NCBI GenBank assembly: GCA_963809765.1
Contig: CAWEKT010000001.1
Span: 310,001 to 374,000, forward strand
Origin: JACVRM01 sp963809765
Lineage (GTDB): Bacteria > Actinomycetota > Thermoleophilia > Gaiellales > Gaiellaceae
Direction of reading: 5' to 3'
DNA: 64,000 nucleotides
Within the stretch, counting starts at the first letter, position 1. Each line of letters opens with the position of its first letter. Positions 1-7,479 of the stretch are shown here, piece by piece. The position numbers and the translations under genes were made by a program. A model generated the notes under the pieces. It had not been told where the DNA came from. It saw nothing but the letters and a program-made list of their open reading frames with translations, and did not search any database.

Positions 1-1003
1 CGCGCGCGCTCGTGGCGCCGGGGAAGGGGATCCTGGCTGCGGACGAGAGCGACGGGACGATCAAGAAGCGTTTCGACTCGATCGGCGTCGAGTCGACCGA
101 GGAGAGGCGGCGCGCCTACCGCGACCTGCTCTTCAGCACCGAGGGCGCGGAGGAGTTCATCAGCGGCGTCATCCTCTTCGACGAGACGATCCGGCAGAGC
201 GCTCCGGGCGGGACGCCGTTCCCGCAGCTGCTCGAGGGCAAAGGGCGTCATCCCCGGGATCAAGGTCGACATGGGCGCCAAGCCGCTCGCCCGCGCCGAG
301 GGCGAGACGGTCACCGAGGGGCTCGACGGGCTCCGCGGCCGGCTCGAGGAGTACCGCGAGCTCGGCGCCAAGTTCACGAAGTGGCGCGCGGTGATTGCGA
401 TCGGCCCCGGCATCCCGAGCGAGTACTGCATCTGGGTCAACGCCCACGCGCTGGCACGGTACGCGGCGCTCTCGCAGGAGGCCGGGCTCGTCCCGATCGT
501 CGAGCCCGAGGTGCTCATGGACGGCGACCACACGATCGAGCGCAGCTTCGAGGTCACGTCGCGCACGCTGCACGCCGTCTTCACCGAGCTGCGCGACCAG
601 CGGGTCCACCCGGAGGAGATGCTGCTGAAGCCGAACATGGTGCTCTCCGGCTACGAGTGTCCTGAGCAGGCACCTCATGACGAGGTCGCCGAGCACACGC
701 TCCGCTGCTTCGAGCGCCACGTTCCGGCAGCCGTGCCGGGCATCGTCTTCCTCTCCGGCGGCCAGTCCGACGAGCACGCGACCGCGAACCTGAGTGCGAT
801 GAACGCGCGCGGCCCGCACCCGTGGCAGCTGTCCTTCTCGTACGGTCGCGCCCTGCAGGCGCCGGCGCTCAAGGCGTGGGGCGGAGACGACGCGAAGGTG
901 CCGGCGGCGCAGCAGGCGTACCTGCCACCGCGCCCGGCTGAACGGCGCGGCTCGGTCCGGTGAGTACCGCGCGGAGATGGAGAAGGAAGCAGTACCCGCG
1001 TGA
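1..1003 (+). CDS. Fructose-bisphosphate aldolase class I, 5' partial, two frameshifts
   Basis: Cleaves fructose-1,6-bisphosphate to DHAP and G3P in glycolysis and gluconeogenesis through a lysine Schiff base. The visible start already reads ALVAPGKGILAADES, so the true N-terminus lies before base 1. Family hallmarks follow: VEPEVLMDGDHTIE, LLKPNMV, VFLSGGQSD and the terminal block ELSFSYGRALQ-like LSFSYGRALQAPALKAWGG. An extra A near 242 (caaaggg) throws the frame from KG to the MGAKPLA segment. A second indel near 920 (ctgccacc) hides the natural end LHRARLNGAARSGEY, which stops at 1001-1003. Both halves are well conserved, so I infer sequence error. Downstream lies a small convergent gene. 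Confidence 0.9.
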
Positions 1004-1094
1004 AGCCTGCGCGCTCAGCGCCAAGGCACGGCTGAGCTATCGAGAAAAGGGTCGACCACACCGCGCGAGGCGGCGGAGTCGGCCACGCGCCGGG

Positions 1095-1259
1095 CTAGGC
1101 CGCGGCGCGGCGGAGCTGTCGCTCGGCCAGGATCGCCCTGCAGGCGGCGCACAGCGTGCGCTCGACCTCGTAGGGGACGCCCTGGCGCTGGCGAAGCAGG
1201 TGCTCCTTGACCTCCGTGTGACGGTGCGTGGTCACAGGTGCCTTGTCCACATCTCTCAC
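1095..1259 (-). CDS. Small CxxC protein, about 54 aa, unknown function
   Basis: A short reading frame starting GTG at 1259 (or GTG at 1250) and ending TAG at 1095-1097. The product contains HRHTEVKEHLLRQRQ, PYEVERTLCAACRAILAER and a basic end QLRRAAA. The single CAAC motif suggests one half of a zinc or redox site. Codon third positions are strongly G/C and the peptide looks like a real soluble protein. I recall similar short CxxC proteins in high-GC actinobacteria but cannot name a family. No convincing ribosome binding site is visible. It sits convergent to the aldolase and divergent from the L,D-transpeptidase. Confidence 0.55.
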   Translation of the reverse strand: MRDVDKAPVTTHRHTEVKEHLLRQRQGVPYEVERTLCAACRAILAERQLRRAAA

Positions 1260-1283
1260 GATAGATATGACGTCGGCTCATGC

Positions 1284-1289
1284 AAGGAG
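1284..1289 (+). promoter_or_regulatory. Ribosome binding site of the L,D-transpeptidase
   Basis: AAGGAG 4 nt before ATG 1294. It decides this start over the upstream in-frame GTG at 1228, which would place a hydrophilic tail before the signal peptide. Confidence 0.5.
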
Positions 1290-1293
1290 TTGC

Positions 1294-2113
1294 ATGAGGA
1301 CAAATCGCTGCTATCAAGTGAATTTCTTGAAAAGGATCGTCACCTGGGGAGGGGCGTTTCTGGCGGCAGCGACTCTGGTCTCGCCGGCCGGGGCGCCGTT
1401 GCTCGCGCAGCCTGCGCCCGCGGCTGCTCGGCCCGCGGCTGCGCCGGTTCGCCCGGCGGAGCGCAGGTGCGCGCCCGGCGCGGTCGAGCGCGTCGGCACG
1501 AAGGCGAGGTCCTGGGTCGCCCTCGCGGCCGGGCCACTCGTGGCCCGCGCGCGGCCGCGTGGCCCCGTCGTGGCGCGCTTCGGGCGCGTGAACGTCAACG
1601 ACTACCGGACGCTCTTTGCCGTCCGCAGCCGCGTCCGCGACGCCTCCTGCAGCGTCACCTGGTACGAGGTTCAGCTCCCCGTGAAGCCCGAACGGGCGTA
1701 CGGGCTGGGTGTCGGCGCGCGCCGTCCGGCTCGCGCAGGTCGACACACGCATCGTCGTCGACCTCTCGGGCCGCAGCCTCCGGTTCTTCGAGGAAGGCAA
1801 GCTGCGGCTCCGTATCACGGTCGGCATCGGCAAGCGCGCGACCCCGACGCCGGTCGGGCGCTTCTACGTCAACCAGCGGCTCGTGCCCACGGAGGCAGGA
1901 GGGCCGTTCGGTCCCGCCGCTCTCGGCGTCTCCGCGTTCTCCGAGGTGCTCACCAACTGGGTCCAGGGCGGGCCGATAGCGATCCACGGGACGGACGAGC
2001 CGGCGTCCGTCGGCCTCGCCGCCTCCAACGGCTGTATCCGCGTCGAGAACGAGACTCTGCGCTGGCTCTTCGAGGCCACACCAGCGGGGACGCCAGTGAC
2101 GATCCACCCCTGA
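1294..2113 (+). CDS. Secreted L,D-transpeptidase (YkuD family), one frameshift
   Basis: Peptidoglycan cross-linking enzyme that makes 3-3 bonds, acting outside the membrane. From ATG 1294 a basic N-terminus is followed by a hydrophobic stretch ending LVSPAGAPLLAQ, a probable signal peptide. A 120-residue linker precedes the catalytic domain, which begins near VDTRIVVDLSGRSLRFF. The YkuD signature is clear: IAIHGTDEP, then ASNGCIRVENE with the catalytic Cys. An extra G near 1700-1706 (tacgggctggg) breaks the frame between KPERAYG and WVSARAVRLAQ; the two halves read as one protein once it is removed. The gene is single and unlinked to other wall genes here. Confidence 0.85.
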
Positions 2114-2126
2114 GGCTGCGGCGCGT

Positions 2127-2132
2127 TAAGGT
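2127..2132 (+). promoter_or_regulatory. Candidate -10 element, leaderless
   Basis: TAAGGT ends 8 nt before ATG 2141 and no Shine-Dalgarno is present. It fits the TANNNT-plus-short-gap pattern seen before many starts in this window. Confidence 0.35.
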
Positions 2133-2140
2133 GCGGCCCC

Positions 2141-2416
2141 ATGGCGGAGCGCAAGGACCTGCTGGGGCGCCTCTCCGACGCCGGCGAGGACGCGATCTCG
2201 AAGGTGGGCGAGATGCCAGGTGCGTCGCGGATCACGGGCGCATTCAGCGCGATGCGCGACCGGATGGACGAGCTGCAGCGGCGGCTGCGCGGCCTCGAGG
2301 ACGTCGAGAAGCGCCTGGCCGCGCTCGAGCGGAAGGTGGAGGAGCTCGCCAGGGCCAAGCCGAAGCCCCGCTCGGCCCCGCGGAAGCCGCCGGCCAAGAA
2401 GACAGCTCCGAGCTAG
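2141..2416 (+). CDS. Small coiled-coil protein with basic tail, 91 aa
   Basis: Unrecognised family. Residues about 45-75 form heptad-like charged segments (MDELQRRLRGLEDVEKRLAALERKVEEL), a likely coiled coil. The C-terminus is rich in Lys, Pro and Ala (KPKPRSAPRKPPAKKTAPS), a tail that could bind nucleic acid or acidic polymers. No signal peptide or membrane helix is present. It starts 27 nt after the transpeptidase stop. Its end is only 3 nt from the end of the convergent lipid kinase, so the two transcripts must meet there. The function is unknown. Confidence 0.7.
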   Translation: MAERKDLLGRLSDAGEDAISKVGEMPGASRITGAFSAMRDRMDELQRRLRGLEDVEKRLAALERKVEELARAKPKPRSAPRKPPAKKTAPS

Positions 2417-2419
2417 CTT

Positions 2420-3462
2420 CTACGGCGCGGTCGCGACCGGCACGCGCACGCGGAGGGTCGCCGGCACCACCTCGAAGGTCACCGGCGTCGTACCGGGCTG
2501 CTCGCCGTCCAGCTCGATGGGCAGCGGCTCGGCCGAGTCCACCGTCACCGTCGCGCCCGCGCAGCAGCTCCGCCTTCGGGTGCGGCAGGTGTGTGCCGTT
2601 GTAGAGCTTGCGCAGGGTGCGCACGAGGTCGAGCTTGGTGACGTCGCCGAGCAGCAGCACGTCGAACAGCCCATCCTCGGGGTCGGCATCCGGGCAGAGG
2701 CGCATGCCGCCGTTGTGGTAGGCGGTGTTGCGCGACGAGCACGTCCTCCATCAGGCCCTCGCGCCGCTCGTCGTCCACGCGCACCTGCAACGGCACGTTC
2801 GTCCACCGCGCGAAGACGGCGAAGGTCGACACCAGCCCGGCCACGCGGCCGCCCAGGCGCTTGGAGGAGCGGTTCAGCCGGGCTGCCACGGCGCCGCTCA
2901 TGCCGACGCCGGCCATGCTCACGAAGTACGAGTGCGCCGTCTCCCCCTCGGCGTCGCGATAGGTCACCCGGCCGGCATCGAGCGCGCGCACGTCGCCGTC
3001 ACGCAGGACGGCCACTGCGTCTCGCTCGGTCGCTGGGATGCCGAGCGCTCGTGCGAAGTCGTCGCCGGTTCCGCGTGCGAGCAGTCCGAGCTCGGGGAGC
3101 GGCCGCCGCTCGGCGCTCAGCAGGCCGTTGGCCACCTCGTGCACGGTCCCGTCGCCGCCGACGGCGACGACCAGGCCCGCCCCGTCCTCCGCTGCTCGGC
3201 GTGCGAGCCGCGCGAGGTCGCCCGGTGCTGCGCTGAGTGCGACCTCCGGCTCCAGTCCGGCGTCTCGTGCCAGCGCCTCGAGCGCCGGCCACCGTTTCGC
3301 GGTGGCGCCGTTACCCGAGGCCGGGTTGATCAGGAACAGCACGCGGGTCGCGTGCGCGGCGGATCCTGCCTCTGCGCCGTCGGGCGCCGGGATCACGGCC
3401 CCGGCGGGCGACGCAGCTCCGGGCTCGGCTGTCGAGGACGGGACGTCGCCGCCGGCGGCCAT
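2420..3462 (-). CDS. Diacylglycerol/lipid kinase family protein (DAGK catalytic), two frameshifts
   Basis: ATP-dependent lipid kinase of the DgkB/YegS type, acting at the inner face of the membrane. After a Pro/Ala-rich N-terminus of about 38 residues the domain begins RVLFLINPASGNG. The nucleotide loop VAVGGDGTVHEVANGL and the LLARGTGDDFARALGIP segment follow (family usually GTGND; here GTGDD). Indels near 2730 and 2565 move the frame. The three pieces join as VLVANTAYHNGGMRLCPDADPE, then KAELLRGATVTVDSAEPLPI, then GEQPGTTPVTFEVVP, the typical C-terminal sandwich. It starts 3 nt after deoD stops, so the two are probably co-transcribed. Confidence 0.85.
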
Positions 3463-3465
3463 GGC

Positions 3466-4191
3466 TCAGTGGGCGTGCTTCGGCTCCGCCGTGGCGGTGG
3501 CGAGCGCGAGCTCGGTCATCTCGTCGACGGCACGGCGCATCTCTTCGTCGGAGATGCGCACGAACTCGCCCTCGACGACCACATCGCTGACGATCAACAG
3601 GCAGCCGGCCTGGATCTTCTTCAGTGCGCCGAGCGTGAAGAGCATCGCTGCCTCCATCTCGACCGCGAGGACGCCGCGCTCCGACCAGCGCCCGTACTGC
3701 CCGCGGTCGGGGTTGTAGAAGACGTCGCTCGAGGCGATCGGGCCGACGCGTACCTTCTTGCCGAGCTCCTTCGCCTCGTGGACGGCCCCGTGGACGAGCT
3801 CCCAGTCGGCCGTCGGCGCATGGGGCTCGCCGCCGATCAGGTGGGTCGCAGTCGAGTCGGCCGGCACGGCCGAGATGGCGACGATCAGGTCGCCGATTGC
3901 GAGATCTGCCTGGAGCCCGCCGCAGGTGCCCACGCGCAGGATGCGCTTGACGCCGAGCTGGACGAGCTCCTCGATGACGATGCCCGCTGAGGGGCAGCCC
4001 ATGCCCGAGGCCTGCACCGACACGGGGCGGCCCCGGTACTCACCGGTGTAGCCGAGCAGGGCCCGCTCGCCGTTCACCTCGCGAGCGTTCTCCAGGAAGG
4101 TCTCGGCGATGTACTTGGACCGCAGCGGGTCGCCCGGCAGCAGGCAGGCTTCGGCGTAGTCTCCCGGCTCGGCGCGGAGGTGAATCGGCAC
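3466..4191 (-). CDS. deoD: Purine-nucleoside phosphorylase DeoD-type
   Basis: Phosphorolysis of purine nucleosides to free base and ribose-1-phosphate in purine salvage. It is 241 aa, close to the hexameric DeoD family length. Conserved segments are LLPGDPLRSKYIAETFL (phosphate loop), the ASGMGCPSAGIVIEEL motif, RVGTCGGL, and VLAVEMEAAMLFTL with the substrate-binding Glu pair. SDVVVEG replaces the usual catalytic Asp region near position 204. It uses a GTG start at 4191 with a TAGGGT -10 hexamer 6 nt upstream, consistent with a leaderless mRNA. The lipid kinase gene follows immediately. The hypoxanthine phosphoribosyltransferase at 10.8 kb would use the base released. Confidence 0.93.
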   Translation of the reverse strand: MPIHLRAEPGDYAEACLLPGDPLRSKYIAETFLENAREVNGERALLGYTGEYRGRPVSVQASGMGCPSAGIVIEELVQLGVKRILRVGTCGGLQADLAIGDLIVAISAVPADSTATHLIGGEPHAPTADWELVHGAVHEAKELGKKVRVGPIASSDVFYNPDRGQYGRWSERGVLAVEMEAAMLFTLGALKKIQAGCLLIVSDVVVEGEFVRISDEEMRRAVDEMTELALATATAEPKHAH

Positions 4192-4197
4192 GGCGGC

Positions 4198-4203
4198 ACC
4201 CTA
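4198..4203 (-). promoter_or_regulatory. Candidate -10 element of deoD, leaderless
   Basis: On the minus strand TAGGGT ends 6 nt before the GTG start at 4191. No Shine-Dalgarno is visible. Confidence 0.45.
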
Positions 4204-4258
4204 CGTCTTCGCGCCCGCGGCACGCGCTGGAAACGGCAGAGCCGCCCCGTCAGGCGTC

Positions 4259-4264
4259 TACGAT
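4259..4264 (+). promoter_or_regulatory. Candidate -10 element of the GNAT gene, leaderless
   Basis: TACGAT ends 6 nt before GTG 4271, with no Shine-Dalgarno. It is divergent to the deoD element 55 nt away. Confidence 0.45.
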
Positions 4265-4270
4265 CGCGCG

Positions 4271-5051
4271 GTGACGGCGCTCGTCGAGCCCACCCTCGAC
4301 CAGGTGCTGGAGTACTGCGCGCTGGACCCGATCGAGCGCGTCTTCCTCGAAGATGCTGCGCGGCGGCACGTCGGCCGCTTCCGGGCGCTCGAGCGCCGGG
4401 GGCGGCTGACCGCCCTCTGCCACCTCGGCGCGAACCTCGTCCCCTCCGGTGAGGGCTGCGGCGGCTTTGCGGCCGCCCTCGGCGGGAACGCCGTGCGCAT
4501 GCTGATCGGCGACGAGGGTGCGGTCACGGATCTCTGGGCGACGGCGCGCTCGGCGCTGCCCGAGCCGCGCGAGGACCGTCCCGGCCAGCCGGTCTTCGTC
4601 ATCGAGGAGGCGCCGGAGCCCGGAGACACCGTGCCTCCGTCCGGCGACCATGGCCGACTTCGGCCGGCTCGTGACGGCCTGCGCCGCGGCTCACGAGCTC
4701 GAGCTCGGCATCGACCCGCTCGCACGCGACGCCGATGCCTTCCGCTGGCGCACGCAGGCCCAGATCGAGGAGGGCCGCTCGTGGCTGTGGGAGGACGGCG
4801 GCACCATCCTGTTCAAGGCGGAGGCGTCGGCGTGGACGCCGCGGGCGGTGCAGATCCAGCAGGTGTGGGTCGACCCCGAGGTGCGGGGCCGCGGCTACGG
4901 CCGCCGGGGCATGCAGGACCTCTGCCGCTTCCTGCTCCAGCGGGTGCCGACGGTCTGCCTGTTCGTGCGCGCCGAGAACGACCCGGCGATCCGGCTCTAC
5001 GAGACGATCGGCATGCGCCGCGCCGGCTCGTACCGCTCGATCCTTTTCTAG
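4271..5051 (+). CDS. DUF4081 plus GNAT N-acetyltransferase, one frameshift
   Basis: Probable acetyl-CoA dependent N-acetyltransferase; substrate unknown. The first ~115 residues (VEYCALDPIERVFLEDA-type start, GGFAAALGGNAVRML) match the DUF4081 domain that precedes GNAT in actinobacterial proteins. The C-terminal GNAT part shows VQIQQVWVDPEVRGRGYG with the RGxGYG acetyl-CoA loop, then FVRAENDPAIRLYETIGM. A one-base excess near 4630 separates EEAPEPGDT from LRPATMADFGRL; the spliced product is about 259 aa. The gene starts with GTG, divergent from deoD. A hairpin follows the stop directly. The family assignment is firm and the substrate is open. Confidence 0.8.
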
Positions 5052-5052
5052 T

Positions 5053-5073
5053 CAGTGACGCTCGTCGTCACTG
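5053..5073. terminator. Hairpin between convergent genes
   Basis: Perfect 8-bp inverted repeat CAGTGACG / CGTCACTG around a 5-nt loop, beginning 2 nt after the GNAT stop. There is no U-tract. A second, split inverted repeat (GGACTGACCCCAGC at 5118-5131 against GCTGGGTCAGTCC at 5171-5183) reaches over the end of the decarboxylase. The 125-nt gap may therefore act as a bidirectional terminator. Confidence 0.4.
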
Positions 5074-5176
5074 AGGCGTCTGTCCCCGCGCGGCGACGCG
5101 CAGCGTTGCCGCCGAGCGGACTGACCCCAGCTTTGCCGTGGTGATGCAGTAGCCGTTTCGAAGCGGAACTGCTGGG

Positions 5177-6694
5177 TCAGTCCCCAACTGCGGGCACAGA
5201 CCGGGTTGCACGTCCGCGTCCCGGGGCCGCTGCCGTGGCGGCCAGCTCGGCGCCGGTGCGGCGGACGAGCTCCGGGATCGCCTCGACGTCCGCCGTGGTC
5301 GTGCGGAAGTTGACGATGCAGGTGCGGAGCCAGTAGCGGCCGTCGACGACGGCGTTCGAGATGAAGGCCTCGCCCCGGTGCTGCAGGGCGACCACGATCT
5401 CCTCGTTCAACCGGTTCAGCTCCTCCTCGTCCTCCACGCCCGCGGGGACGTAGCGGAAGGTCGAGATGCTGAGCCCGCCGGGGCCGCGCTCGAGCTCGGG
5501 GTCAGCGTCCACGCGCGCGTCGAGGTGGCGGGCGAGCTCGATGTCCTGGCGGATCAGGTCGACGTAGCCGGCACGGCCGAGGTGCCGCAGCCCGAGCCAG
5601 ACCTTCAGCGCACGGAACCCGCGCGTGTTCTGCGGGCCGTACTTGTAGTAGTGCAGCTCGTCCTCCTGAAGCTGGTAGTAGCGCGGCGAGTAGTCGAACG
5701 TGGCGAGGAGGTCGCCGGGAGTGCGGACGAGCGCGCACCCGGCCTCCGCCGGCATGTACAGCCATTTGTGTGGGTCGAGCGCAACCGAGTCTGCTTCCGC
5801 GAGCGCCTTCAGGTCGGGGTGCGCCTCCGGCAGCACGGCCGCCGGCGCGCCGTAGGCCCCGTCGACGTGCAGCCAGAGCTCCTCGGCCCGGCAGATGTCC
5901 GCGATCTCGCGAATCGGATCGATCGCGCCCGTGCTGACCGAGCCGGCGGCGGCGATGACCAGGAAGGGCTGCTCCCCTGCGTCACGATCGGCGCGGATCG
6001 CCTCGCGCAGCGCCGCCGGATCGAGCCGGAGCTGGGCGTCCGTGGGCACCCAGTGGATGGCGTCCGTCCCCAGCCCGAACATGTCCGCAGCCTTGTGCAC
6101 CCAGGTGTGGGTCTCGCCGGTGCAGTAGAGGCGCAGGCTCCGGCGGGCCGAGCCCTCCACCCGAACGTCCCAGTCCGCCTGCGCGCGCCGGGCTGCGAGG
6201 AAGCCGATGAAGTTGGCCATGTTGCCCCCGCTGACGAGCAGGCCGCCGCAGTCCGGCCGGTAGCCGATCAACTCGGCCAGCCAGCGGACTGTCTGGCGCT
6301 CGATCTCTGTGGCGACGGGCGAGAGCGGGAAGCCGCCGAGGTTCGGGTTGACGGCGCTCGCGAGCAGGTCGGCCAGCGCGGCCAGCGGCGACGGCGCCCC
6401 GATGACGTAGGCGAGGAAGCGCGGGTGCCCGGTGAAGAGCGAGTGCTCGAAGAGCAGCTCGGTCGCTTCGCGCAGCAGCTCGCCTGCATCGACGCCGTCG
6501 TCCGGCAGCACGGCATCCGCCCCGAGCACGGCCTGGATCTCGGGTGTCGTCTCGCCGGTCGTGACCGGGAGCTCGCTGGGGCTCTGGAGACGCTCGAGCA
6601 GCTCGGCGAGGTCGTCCACCAGCCGGTGGCCGAGCTCGCGGAACTCGGTGGGGTCGAGCTCGGCGCGTGTGCGCCCATCGCGGGGGCCGGCCAT
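5177..6694 (-). CDS. Pyridoxal-dependent decarboxylase, aromatic-L-amino-acid/glutamate type (group II)
   Basis: PLP enzyme that removes the alpha-carboxyl group from an amino acid, probably aromatic. It is 505 aa, near the family norm of 470-520. Visible motifs are the N-terminal PRFLAYVIGAPSPLAALADL, the cofactor region SGGNMANFIGFLAARRA, LWLHVDGAYGAPA with the PLP-binding Asp, and SVALDPHKWLYMPAEAGC where Lys forms the Schiff base. KYGPQNTRGFRALKVWL and a C-terminal WLRTCIVNFRTT are typical. The ATG start at 6694 is preceded by TAGAGT with a 6-nt gap. It is divergent from the histidine phosphatase. The substrate cannot be fixed from sequence: aromatic amino acid is favoured, but related decarboxylases remain possible. 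Confidence 0.9.
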   Translation of the reverse strand: MAGPRDGRTRAELDPTEFRELGHRLVDDLAELLERLQSPSELPVTTGETTPEIQAVLGADAVLPDDGVDAGELLREATELLFEHSLFTGHPRFLAYVIGAPSPLAALADLLASAVNPNLGGFPLSPVATEIERQTVRWLAELIGYRPDCGGLLVSGGNMANFIGFLAARRAQADWDVRVEGSARRSLRLYCTGETHTWVHKAADMFGLGTDAIHWVPTDAQLRLDPAALREAIRADRDAGEQPFLVIAAAGSVSTGAIDPIREIADICRAEELWLHVDGAYGAPAAVLPEAHPDLKALAEADSVALDPHKWLYMPAEAGCALVRTPGDLLATFDYSPRYYQLQEDELHYYKYGPQNTRGFRALKVWLGLRHLGRAGYVDLIRQDIELARHLDARVDADPELERGPGGLSISTFRYVPAGVEDEEELNRLNEEIVVALQHRGEAFISNAVVDGRYWLRTCIVNFRTTTADVEAIPELVRRTGAELAATAAAPGRGRATRSVPAVGD

Positions 6695-6700
6695 GCCTCG

Positions 6701-6710
6701 ACTCTAGTCT
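6701..6710. promoter_or_regulatory. Overlapping divergent -10 elements
   Basis: The decamer ACTCTAGTCT carries TAGTCT on the plus strand, ending 6 nt before GTG 6717. It also carries TAGAGT on the minus strand, ending 6 nt before ATG 6694. The two hexamers share their TA step. Neither gene has a Shine-Dalgarno, so both messages are probably leaderless and their polymerases mutually exclusive. Confidence 0.5.
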
Positions 6711-6716
6711 TGCGCC

Positions 6717-7310
6717 GTGGTTCGCGGAATCCTCGTCCGCCACGGCGAGACCGAGCACAACGTGCGCGGCTCCGTCAACGGCGACCCGGCGGCGCCCGGC
6801 CCGCTCTCGCAGGCGGGAGAGGAGCAGGCGCGCGGCCTCGGCCTGCAAATCGCCTCCGAGCCGATCGACCTCTGCGTCACCTCCGAGTTCGAGCGCGCCC
6901 GGCGGACAGCGGAGCTCGCGCTGGCGGGCCGCGACGTGCCGCATGAGGTCTGGCCGGAGCTGAACGACCCCCGCTTCGGCAGCTTCGAGGGGGGCGCGCT
7001 GGACGAGTACCGGGCCTGGGCCGCCGCCAACGGATCCGGGGACGCACCACCCGGCGGCGGCGAGAGCCGCCAGGCGATCGTCGCGCGGTACGCGCGCGCG
7101 CTCCGGCGGCTGCTCGACCGCGACGAGGACACCGTGCTGGTCGTCGCCCATTCGCTACCGGTCGCGTACGTGCTTGCCGCCGTGAGCGGCGTCGATCCGG
7201 CGCCGCGCGCCGAGCTGGCGCTCCACGCGCATCCGTACGTGCTCCCCGCCGAGGAGCTCCGGACTGCGCTCGACCGCCTCGAGTCCTGGTGCGCCGCTCC
7301 CACCTGGTAG
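6717..7310 (+). CDS. Histidine phosphatase family protein (phosphoglycerate mutase-like)
   Basis: Phosphatase or mutase of the branch 1 histidine phosphatase superfamily. The catalytic loop ILVRHGETEHN carries the nucleophilic His near residue 9. A second Arg (SEFERARRTAELAL), the acid WPELNDPRFGSFEGG and a late His in LVVAHSLPVAYVL complete the pocket. The length, 197 aa, suits a small cytoplasmic phosphatase (cobalamin phosphatase or a GpmB-like protein) rather than glycolytic Gpm. A GTG start at 6717 fits the -10 position. Its 3' end overlaps the next small gene by 22 nt. The physiological substrate is unknown. Confidence 0.85.
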   Translation: MVRGILVRHGETEHNVRGSVNGDPAAPGPLSQAGEEQARGLGLQIASEPIDLCVTSEFERARRTAELALAGRDVPHEVWPELNDPRFGSFEGGALDEYRAWAAANGSGDAPPGGGESRQAIVARYARALRRLLDRDEDTVLVVAHSLPVAYVLAAVSGVDPAPRAELALHAHPYVLPAEELRTALDRLESWCAAPTW

Positions 7311-7462
7311 CGCTCGCCTCGCTCGCCGCGGCCCTCTGGGTCGGGCGTTGGCTCGCGCTCGAGGTCGCGTCGTACCTCCACCGCCACCGCGTTCCGCGCG
7401 GGCCCTTGCCCCGCGAATCGCCACACCCGCCCGGGCGCATGCCGAGCCCGCTCGACTCGTAG
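7289..7462 (+). CDS. Small membrane-associated protein, 57 aa
   Basis: Short frame from GTG 7289 to TAG 7460-7462, overlapping the end of the histidine phosphatase by 22 nt. It begins MRRSHLVALASLAAALWVGRW, a basic start and one hydrophobic helix, then LALEVASYLHRHR and a Pro/Arg-rich tail. It looks like a single-pass membrane peptide or uncleaved signal anchor. The cyclase-ATPase gene starts 18 nt later, so the three may be co-transcribed. I do not recognise a family; the length and overlap make it a tentative gene. Confidence 0.45.
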   Translation: MRRSHLVALASLAAALWVGRWLALEVASYLHRHRVPRGPLPRESPHPPGRMPSPLDS

Positions 7463-7479
7463 CGGCCGGACGGGCGACA

